Below, piece after piece: positions 43,979 through 51,268 of a stretch of DNA of 64,000 nucleotides (position 1 is its first letter; every line of letters starts with the position of its first letter). The stretch comes from Sulfopaludibacter sp963815475 (GTDB lineage: Bacteria; Acidobacteriota; Terriglobia; Bryobacterales; Bryobacteraceae). Location of the stretch: assembly GCA_963815475.1 (NCBI GenBank), contig CAWFHD010000001.1, positions 1,550,001 through 1,614,000 on the forward strand, given 5' to 3'. Under the pieces are notes generated by a model. It saw only the letters and a program-made list of their open reading frames with translations, ran no database searches and was not told where the DNA came from. The position numbers were made by a program, and so were the translations under genes.

Positions 43979-44220
43979 GCTCAGTGCCTGGCTGGAGCAA
44001 CATCCCAAACTGGCAGTGGTGGCCCGCGACCGCCAGGGCCTGTATGCCCAAGGGCCCGTCGCGGGGCGCCTGATGCCGTTCAGGTAGCGGATCGATTTCA
44101 TCTGATCCGGAATCTTCGCGAAGCGGTGGAGCGGGCTCTGTCTGTCCAACGCCCTCACCTCCGCTTGACCGGCAGTACCGAAGCAGGCGATGCCATGAAC
44201 TATACCGACGAAACTGGGTG
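43979..44220 (+). mobile_element. ISL3-family transposase fragment
   Basis: AWLEQHPKLAVVARDRQGLY then, after a frame change near 44055, DAVQVADRFHLIRNLREAVE match the central DDE part of ISL3 transposases (second Asp in ARDR). It follows the IS6 fragment without a gap, showing fusion of two element remnants. Confidence 0.65.
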
Positions 44221-44304
44221 AGGGGCTGCTTTGCCTCGTCACACGTGAGACCGCGTTCGTTTGGCGCGCCCAGCCCTAAAGGCGCGTCGAGTTACTGCCG
44301 ATAC

Positions 44305-44405
44305 CCCGGGTATGAGGAGTCTGGAGCGTACGAACGCGAATTGCGGGCCGCCTTAACCGTGGCAGGTAAGCGCATTGTGAAGCTAAATTGGCCGGAGCGA
44401 CGATC
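44305..44405 (+). mobile_element. Possible IS110-family fragment
   Basis: GAYERELRAALTVAGKRIVKLN resembles the YERELvaALaaAG motif near the start of IS110 transposases. Very short and weak. The rest of 44221-44582 shows nothing recognisable. Confidence 0.35.
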
Positions 44406-44582
44406 CAACCTTGCGGATTCTACGCCGGGTCTTCCAGAATGCACGACACCCCGAGTGCCAACGCGTCCAGTGCTAATCTGCTTCATCAAACCGAAGACTG
44501 GCGCCAGCCAGCGCGGATGGGTTTTGGGAATGCCAAGCTCCGGTTCGCGACAATCTGGGGCATAGGGCGGACGCAGAATGGA

Positions 44583-45479
44583 TCACCGCGCCGGGCCCGG
44601 CACGAAGACCCCTGTGGTGTCGATATAACGCACCTGCTTCCCACCTGCACTGGTTACTCTGGCAACGCCCCCGGAAAAGGGAGCCGCCGCCTGGAATTGC
44701 GCGGGAATCCGGAATGCGCCGGACGCATCGATGTATCCCCACTTGTTCGCAATCGCCACTGCCGCCAACCCTTCCGAAAATTGCAGCGCATGCGTGAACC
44801 GCGGGCGAATCGCCAACTCCTGCGGGCGATGCGAATTCGCATATCCCCAAAGTGCGTTCACCTGAACCGGTACGAGATCACGTCCAGCCGAAGGGTCAAT
44901 CGGAACGTTCGCGTGGGCCTTCGCGGGAGCGGATGGGGACGCCGGCCGAGTTGAAGTCTCGTTGCCTTTTGGCCCTGGATGGACCGGACCCTCGGGAACC
45001 GCGCGGCCAGGCCCCGCGTTGGCGGCTGCAAAGCCCGGCGGCTCGTCGGGCGGACGGATTCCGTTGGATACCGTATACCGCAGCGAGAACCGGTGCCGGC
45101 CCTCCAGGTCCAAATAAGTGCCTTTCACATTTATAACAAATCCTTTATCCGGCAGCCGCCCGGCACCAGGAAACCTGAGCGAACCGATTCGCATGCCGCC
45201 AGGCGGAATCTCGCCCATCGGCAGCGGCAAAGAACTCACCGCGGGCGCGCTGTCGGTCGAAACCTCGGCCACTCGAACGTCCCTCGCTGCGCTGTCGCCG
45301 CGATTGACGATCGAAATAGAGATTCGCCACTGGCCTCCTACGTCTACAGCCGCAACCGGGGCAGCAGCCGCTTCCAGTTGTGCGCCGCGGTACATCAACG
45401 GCGCAGCCGCGGCCATGGGGATAAAGACCGCGAGCAACAGGGCGGGAATAGACATGAGGATCGTCGCTCCCGCCTTCAT
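44583..45479 (-). CDS. Exported WG-repeat protein
   Basis: A 298-residue protein from the ATG at 45479, preceded by AGGTGGG; a TTG seven codons earlier is less likely. A signal segment (ILMSIPALLLAVFIPMAAAA) precedes a beta-sandwich-like domain (ISIVNRGDSAARDVRV, GSLRFPGAG, VINVKGTY) that resembles the N-terminal domain of the upstream lipoprotein. A Pro/Ala-rich linker follows, then WG repeats: ALWGYAN, FSEGLAAVAIANKWGYIDASGAF and FSGGVARVTSAGGKQVRYIDTTG. WG proteins are thought to mediate binding. It lies 30 bases after the lipoprotein gene, likely in one operon. Confidence 0.7.
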   Translation of the reverse strand: MKAGATILMSIPALLLAVFIPMAAAAPLMYRGAQLEAAAAPVAAVDVGGQWRISISIVNRGDSAARDVRVAEVSTDSAPAVSSLPLPMGEIPPGGMRIGSLRFPGAGRLPDKGFVINVKGTYLDLEGRHRFSLRYTVSNGIRPPDEPPGFAAANAGPGRAVPEGPVHPGPKGNETSTRPASPSAPAKAHANVPIDPSAGRDLVPVQVNALWGYANSHRPQELAIRPRFTHALQFSEGLAAVAIANKWGYIDASGAFRIPAQFQAAAPFSGGVARVTSAGGKQVRYIDTTGVFVPGPAR

Positions 45480-45509
45480 TATCGCCCACCTGACGCGCAA
45501 GTACCCGGT

Positions 45510-47458
45510 TCAGCGGCTGAACACGATGTAGTGAACATCGGGAGTCGGGTTGCCGGGTGGGGTAGACTGGAGGATACCGTATCCAAAGGCATCGAACTTC
45601 GTCGGATCGGCAGTGTTCTGCCGGATCGTGACATAGTCGCCGAAGCGCTGGAAACCGTTGTTGTCGGCAGGCGGTCCCACATTGCTGTTGGTGGTCTGGT
45701 AGACCACGAAATCTCCCCAGAAGCCAGCCACGTGGTTCTCGTAATTGCCGCCTCCACCCCATTCGAGCGACATACCGAGTTCGCCCTTGGAGTTGACGGC
45801 GAACGCCGGGTAAGCGTAGGCGTAACTGGCGTTCCAAACCTGCTGCTGCGAAACAAGGGCGAAGTTGCTATTGATGTCGAGAGCGATCCACTGAACCTGC
45901 GGTTGCTTGAAACCGCCGCCGATGGCTCCCGTCCAGGCGAGATAAAGCTGGTTACGGCGTTGGCCTTCCCCTGGCGCAGAGCGCGCCAGGCCGAGCACTG
46001 CATTGTTCGGAAAATTGGAAAGCTTGTTGAGCCAGTCCGTACCGTCGGGCGCTTTGGATGTCATCAGGTTCGACGAGCTGGTTTGCGGCCAGCTACCGAT
46101 ATTGATGTCGCGCCAACTATAGCTGCCGCTGGACTCAGGCCAATTGAAGACGCGGATACTGCTGCTGGTGTTGTGTCCCGCCCAAAAGATCTGGTCGCGC
46201 GAGTTCTGGCAGAGATGACCACCCCAGGCCACGGTGCTGTCGGACGGCTTGGTGTAGGAGAAGTTTAGCGTACCGCCGGCCTTGATGTCCGAAAGAGACA
46301 TGCGAACCACCACGTGGTTGAACGCGTTGTTCACATCGTCCGCACTTAGGTATAGGAAGTTGTCGCCGTACGTAACATCTGGATAGTCGAGCCACGGATT
46401 GTTGGTGTTTTCGAGGATAGCCTGGGAAGTGATATCCCAGTACGTCCAGGCTGTGCCGCCGGAGGACTTCACCTGGGCCGGGCTGGCCGCGGCAACACGG
46501 TAGAGGCCGGGGCCTTTGCTCGGCAGGTTTTTCGGGTTTGGGTTGGGCGCGGGAGTCGTTGGACCATACTGCATCACCCAGATGAAGCGATCGATTGAAG
46601 GGACATATTGAACAATCTGGTCGCAGCAGAACCCGCCGTCAACTCCGTTGGGAAAGATGGTAGTGGGGTTGAGCTGAGTGAAGCTGCCGCCGCCGTTCGT
46701 GGAAAAAGACGCGTACCAGTTGGCCGTTTCAAAGACCACTCCGCCGCCAGATGCCCCGCTAGGCTCGGCGACCGTGCTGCTTTGGATACCGACAGAAGCG
46801 TTGACCGGAAAGTTGATACTACCGGTCCCGCCTCCCCCGCCGCGGCCAGCGGGGGCTGGATGAACAGCGGATTCATTAGAGGGCGTGAGGGGCCGCAGCG
46901 GACCGGTGGGAATGCGCCGGGCGGGAGCGCTATCGTTGATGTCGCTGTTGAAGTTAGGCTGCTGAGTGGGGAAAGGCGCGCCGGTCACCTGGTTGGAGGG
47001 CGCGGTGCCGGAGTTCGCCTGGCGGGAACCGGGCCCCCCGGGAGGTGTGCGGACGTTCTGTTGAAGCGCGAACGGGAACTGCCGCCGTGCTCACGGAAGG
47101 TGCCGGCGATCCTGACGAGGTAGTCGGTTTCCGGTTTTACGGAAGGCATGCTGAAGTTGGCGTTGAGCGTGGTATCCCGGCCGCGCGGAATTGAGCCAAC
47201 GGCGAAGGGAAGAGACGCAGGCAGGGTCAAGGTGGCTCCGGGAATCGAAACAGAGGAGACCTGGACATCCTCAGCTTGGGCCGCGCTCTCGTTGGTGACC
47301 GTGAGGGCGACAAACAGGCCGTCAGGCGCCTCGATGCTGGCGGTGCCGCCGCTTGCAGCGAGCTTTGCTTCGGGTTTGCCGCCGCAGCCGGTATAGCTGA
47401 AAAGGGCGAGCGCGATTGAGAGAAGGGGAAGAAGTGCAGGGCCGCCGCGAACTTTCAT
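45510..47458 (-). pseudogene. Large lipoprotein with propeller-like body, frameshifted
   Basis: The first frame starts MKVRGGPALLPLLSIALALF with a lipobox-like YTGC, then a domain VALTVTNESAAQAEDVQV and YLVRIAGTFREHGG. The second frame carries on FALQQNVRTPPGGPGSRQAN and a ~490-residue body rich in Trp, Asn and Gly (NPWLDYPDVTYGDNFLYLS, ARSAPGEGQRRNQLYLAW), ending DVHYIVFSR. One missing base near 47080 separates them; repaired length is about 649. The body resembles bacterial sialidase-like propellers but lacks Asp-box repeats I could confirm. Function unknown. Confidence 0.65.
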
Positions 47459-47526
47459 ATGGGGCTCCTTTCGTCCAGAGATGTGGTGCGCTTAGAACCT
47501 GCCCAGGTAAGCACTTCCACGCTGGA

Positions 47527-47580
47527 GAGCGCAACCAGTATACATGAACGTAAGAGCGCAACCAGTATATATGAACGTAA
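47527..47580. repeat. Two tandem 27-bp repeats upstream of the lipoprotein gene
   Basis: Copies at 47527-47553 and 47554-47580 begin GAGCGCAACCAGTATA and end ATGAACGTAA, differing at one base (C/T). They lie 69-122 bases before the lipoprotein start at 47458 and could be paired binding sites for a regulator. Confidence 0.7.
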
Positions 47581-47947
47581 TGGTGCGAGTAGCAATAGTG
47601 TTTGGTCAGTTTTGCGGTCGGTGGCAAGATAGTGCGGCTCGGACTGATAATCTCTGGAGCACGCGGCTCAGCTAACCTATCCCAACCGATGGACCTCCCG
47701 TGAGGCTCCGCTGGTGCGTCTTCTTTCATGCGATCCGGCTAGCTACCGGTGATTTTGACTTGGAATGAGGCCCGAATGTGGAGTGCCAGACAGCCAGGAG
47801 AATGCGCCACGATATTCGTTATTATCGTCGGCTACTTTCGTGACGCCACGGCACTTCCGCTGGTCGCGCGTTTGCGTCAACTTGAATGCGCCTCGCCTCC
47901 GCGGACCGATGACGCAGCAGGTCGCCTCAGTATCGGAAAATGGGGAA
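47581..47947. other. Intergenic between divergent genes
   Basis: No supported gene. The plus-strand frame of the HAD phosphatase extends back to 47765, but its extra residues do not resemble the family and the domain begins at 47948. Confidence 0.4.
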
Positions 47948-48493
47948 ATGAGCCGGCGAGGCGTTTTTCTCGATTTGAACGGGACTCTGGTTGAGCCTCT
48001 GAAGCAGGAGCGGCTTGATGAACTGACCTTGATTCCCGGAGTCGCGGGAGCGGTAGCAAGACTCACTGCCGCCGGCTTCGTTTGTCCAGTGGTCACGGTG
48101 CAGAGCCGTATTGCGAAAGGCCTGTTTTCAATAGCGGACTTCCAGACTTGGTTCGCGGCCTTTGCGGCAGACCTCGAGGCGCAAGGTGCGCTAGTTGTAG
48201 GCCCGTATGTTTGTCCCCATCGCTACGGCGAGCCGTGCCCATGCAAGAAACCGAATGTCCTTCTCTACGAGCGCGCGGCCAGTGAACATGAGCTTAAGGC
48301 GGCAGACTGCTTTGTGATTGGCGACTCTCCAGATGACGTCCGTGCAGCGCGGAGCTTTGGAGCACGCGGGTGTCTCGTTCGTACGGGCTGGGCGCGCGAC
48401 CCACGTGTTGTCGAGACAGCCTTGCAGGACGCAAGTATCGTCGCTGACTCGTTTGCCCAAGCAGTAGATTGGATTTTGGGTCCGGGACGATAA
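47948..48493 (+). CDS. HAD-IIIA phosphatase, GmhB/histidinol-phosphatase-like
   Basis: A 181-residue haloacid-dehalogenase-type phosphatase. The ATG at 47948 places motif I near the N-terminus as in relatives. Motif I reads FLDLNGTL: the nucleophile Asp is present but the second Asp of DxDGT, the usual general acid/base, is Asn. A GmhB-type zinc loop is complete (CPHRYGEPCPC), then CKKPN (motif III Lys) and motif IV IGDSPDDVRAA. GmhB dephosphorylates heptose bisphosphate for LPS synthesis. The Asn change may alter activity. No heptose genes adjoin it. Confidence 0.75.
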   Translation: MSRRGVFLDLNGTLVEPLKQERLDELTLIPGVAGAVARLTAAGFVCPVVTVQSRIAKGLFSIADFQTWFAAFAADLEAQGALVVGPYVCPHRYGEPCPCKKPNVLLYERAASEHELKAADCFVIGDSPDDVRAARSFGARGCLVRTGWARDPRVVETALQDASIVADSFAQAVDWILGPGR

Positions 48494-48698
48494 ACGCCGG
48501 GGGCCGGTACGGATGATCCTATGCTGACGGTCGTCGCCATCCCGCGATCTCACCGCAATCGGGCGCCGCCATCGCGGCCTGCGGAAGAGCCCTAACGGAA
48601 CATATCGTTAGCCCGACCCGGCCGTATGTAGAGTATACTTCCGCAGGTACAGGCGGCGCAGCCGTCTCCCAAATCCAGGAAATGAAAGGAGCTATTTA

Positions 48699-49019
48699 AT
48701 GCCGAAGTTCTTAGTGGAAGCGACCTATACAGCCGAGGGGCACAAAGGCTTGGCCAAGGATACGGCCTCCGGTCGAAAGACGGCCATCGCGCAGGCGATC
48801 AAGAAACTGGGCGGGAAACTCGATGCCATTTATTTCTGCCTCGGTGAGAACGACGTCATTCTCATTGTGGACCTGCCGGATCATCTCAGCGCGGTTGCAC
48901 TCGGTTCGGCCGCGTGCGCCAGTGGAATGGCGCGCACCAAGACCACGATTCTGCTGACCGTACAGGAGGCGGATGAGGCACTCACCAAACCCGTGGCCTA
49001 TCGGGCTCCGGGAGCCTAG
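48699..49019 (+). CDS. GYD-domain protein
   Basis: A 106-residue single-domain protein: MPKFLVEATYTAEGHKGLAK at the start, then GGKLDAIYFCLGENDVILIVDLPDH, the core of the GYD family (ferredoxin-like alpha/beta fold), and TTILLTVQEADEAL near the end. AAAGGAG lies seven bases before the ATG. Function of the family is not known. It stands alone. Confidence 0.85.
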   Translation: MPKFLVEATYTAEGHKGLAKDTASGRKTAIAQAIKKLGGKLDAIYFCLGENDVILIVDLPDHLSAVALGSAACASGMARTKTTILLTVQEADEALTKPVAYRAPGA

Positions 49020-49989
49020 CTCGACCGAAGAACGGAAGCGGGAGAGTGCCGGAAATTCTTGCTTCAATCGGCTTGCAGCCGAAGTTGGTCAGCGGGAAGT
49101 TATTCGTTAGGCCGTGCGGTATGAGGCGCGCGGAACGGCCCAGATCAGGCGGTCGTGACGCCGGTCTGAGGAGCAAATAACTACCAATATCTGCAACTAT
49201 TTCCGTATCACTTGACTCGGATATCGCCAACTTTAGTTAGTTCATGCCACGGTACCTTTGGCATCTGGAAGCTCGCGTAGCGTATGGTTAGGCTGAGGAT
49301 GGGAGTGGTGGGATTCCCGCCCGAGCCTCCTTTAGCGCCACTTTCGATGCTTTGGCGGGATGGAGGCCCGCTACTCCCGACAGCACGTGGTTTGAATCTT
49401 CGGCCCAATCTTGCTAGTATTCCATCGGGTGGCAGGGGACTGGAAGGGGAAGTTTTCCTCCGCTTCCATCCGAAAGTGGCGCACTGCCACCCCTACTTGT
49501 TGGCTGGCCCCAAACTCGCGAATGTGCCCGGCGAGCGTTAAAGGCGTGATATCGATAGTGATTCAGCCGCCGGACCCGTTTCCACGGACGGCCGTCGTGC
49601 GTTCTGGCAGCCGCTAGCCATGCGAAATCATCGTAACGCTGCGGGACCAAGAAGGACCCGAGGCAGAGGTGGTCAACGCCCGGTCGGCAGGCTTTGATCG
49701 GCAGGCTTCCTTGAAGTAACCATAAATACACTGGACCGAGAATTCATCCCGCCCTGACGCCGGCTGTTGTTCCTCTTTGGTCCGGTATTCGATCGTGGGC
49801 TCGGCGGTGAGTGGCTCGTAGGCACTCTTCTCGATCCAGGTTCGCCAGGCGGCAGGCGCGGAGGCATGGAGGGGTTCCCCATTCTTCACGGCCTCGATCC
49901 ACGCCCGGACACGGTGCCGGTATCCAGGATCGTGAATTTCGCACGGTAGTTCTGAAAACGATCCGATTACCGCTGGCAATATAAGCGGC
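49020..49989. other. Long stretch without a firmly supported gene
   Basis: A minus-strand frame at 49614-49997 includes a stretch that looks coding (GYRHRVRAWIEAVKNGEP, EEQQPASGRDEF) but belongs to no family I recognise and overlaps other frames. It may be a decayed gene. Nothing else seen. Confidence 0.3.
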
Positions 49990-50277
49990 GTGGTCACCTA
50001 CGGGGTGGCGCCTAAAGACTGGATCAACAAGCTGACGCCGCCCGCCCTGATTTGTGGAAAGGCATACCTCGTTAATCCGGGAGCTCATTACTTCGCGCTG
50101 AAATGCGATGGGTCCGTCGTCGTATTCGATGATCCGCACCTGAAAGAGGTTTTTCAGGGGAAATGCACCGCAGAACCGGACAAAATAAAATCTAAGGACT
50201 TCGGAGACAAGACGCACCGCCCACTGGCAGACGCTGGCACAACCTTTGGCTTGAATCCGAAACATCGCTGGCTTTAA
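49990..50277 (+). CDS. Hypothetical protein, possibly the 3' end of a lost gene
   Basis: 95 codons from a GTG, with protein-like sequence such as VTYGVAPKDWINKLTPPALI and GAHYFALKCDGSVVVFDDPH. The frame is open back to a stop at 49933, and the sequence upstream of the GTG (ENDPITAGNISG) continues the same style, so the start is probably upstream and lost. No domain or signal recognised. Confidence 0.35.
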   Translation: MVTYGVAPKDWINKLTPPALICGKAYLVNPGAHYFALKCDGSVVVFDDPHLKEVFQGKCTAEPDKIKSKDFGDKTHRPLADAGTTFGLNPKHRWL

Positions 50278-50368
50278 ACAGGCCGCCCATCAGAGAAAGC
50301 TCGCCGTTCTCCGAGTGGCCGACCATAGGGACAGAGCGCGCCCGCACGCACCGCCGTATTGGTGATGC

Positions 50369-50880
50369 CTACATGCGGTCGAACACTGAACTTGAACTTG
50401 TCTCCGCCGGTGGCGGGGGCGCCGGTCTCGGTGAGCGTCTTGCCGTCCGCGGAGACTGTGTAGGTGGCTGTGAAGAAGGTCTTGCCGTCCTTCTGACCGT
50501 GAGGTGGAGTGATCGGCCGGCAGTCTTCACAGCGCTGGTGAAGCCCGGCGGCAGCATCGGTCCGGTGCAGAGGTAGTCCTTGCCGTCCAGCTTGCTTACG
50601 CAGGTCATTCCCTGGTCAAGGTCCTTGAAAGTCAGGCCGTCGCTGCCGGAGGCAGTCATTTCAATCATGCCCCCGCCACCGGGCACTTTCTTCGTCTGCC
50701 ATTTGCCAGCGAGCCCGGGGCCACCCGAAGCCCGCGAGTAGACGGTGGTGCTGTCGATCAAGTTGCCATCGAGCTTCATCTCTTTGTTGCTGTCGGTCAG
50801 AGTCTTGCCATCGGCGGACAGCTTGAGCGTATCCTTGCCATCACTTTGCCGTTGGCCTTCGAGACGCTCTCCCAAGTGTC
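50369..50880 (-). pseudogene. Lipocalin-like hypothetical protein, 5'-truncated and frameshifted
   Basis: Minus-strand sequence TWESVSKANGKV, DTLKLSADGKTLTDSNKEM, GGPGLAGKWQTKKVPGGGG and FKDLDQGMTCVSKLDGKDY is a repetitive beta-strand protein of a type common in Acidobacteria. Frame changes near 50540 and 50860 break it; the last part (TVSADGKTLTETGAPATGG) lies in another frame, ending at the tail VFDRM. The N-terminus and signal peptide are missing: the reading fuses at about 50880 to a phage terminase remnant. Confidence 0.55.
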
Positions 50881-51165
50881 GCTGCCCACATCCTTCCTCG
50901 CAACGGGCCTTCGACTCTAAGGCCACAGATTCCTCCCGTTGATGCCATACCCCGGGCCGGCTAGATCCGCCGCCATCTTTCATCTTTTCGTCGGTTTCGA
51001 TCGCCCCTAGGAGCAGCCAGTCCTTCATTTGGTCCCACATATAGGCCCGCATATTCGCCTTGGTGCGATCTGGGGTGGGCGTCTGACCGAAATTAACTTC
51101 GTGGACGTTCTGGAATCCGAGCGAGCGCAAGCGCTCGTAAATCGGGGTGCCGAAAGCCGTGTCGA
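50881..51165 (-). pseudogene. Phage terminase large subunit, C-terminal remnant
   Basis: DTAFGTPIYERLRSLGFQNV, VNFGQTPTPDRTKANMRAYM and DWLLLGAIETDEKM match the nuclease-domain end of phage terminase large subunits; after a frame change AADLAGPGYGIN continues it. Both ends are broken: the upstream side meets a ~97-bp repeat at 51169 and the downstream side the lipocalin-like fragment. It marks a decayed prophage. Confidence 0.65.
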
Positions 51166-51168
51166 GGG

Positions 51169-51265
51169 AGGTCGAAGAGTTGCCTTCGGTGCGAAGCAGT
51201 CTCGTGGATGGTATCGGTTGGGATTTCTGGCATTGGGGTAATACCCAGCGGAACGGATCAAGCGC
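51169..51265. repeat. Direct repeat, copy A
   Basis: Begins AGGTCGAAGAGTTGCC and includes the 22-base identical core around 51214-51235 (CGGTTGGGATTTCTGGCATT). Its partner is 53955-54050 in the same orientation. The copies are roughly 80% alike by eye. Copy A overlaps the 3' end of the sensor kinase gene on its outer side and separates it from the terminase remnant. Confidence 0.75.
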
Positions 51266-51268
51266 CCG

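Noticed and set aside
44979..46268. 429-codon plus-strand ORF
   Set aside because: Antisense to the WG-repeat and lipoprotein genes; no family features, Arg-rich shadow composition.
45510..46988. Treating the 492-codon frame as a complete gene
   Set aside because: Its GTG start lies inside a reading that continues upstream (TPPGGPGSRQANSG) into the lipoprotein start after one frame change, and it lacks a signal peptide of its own.
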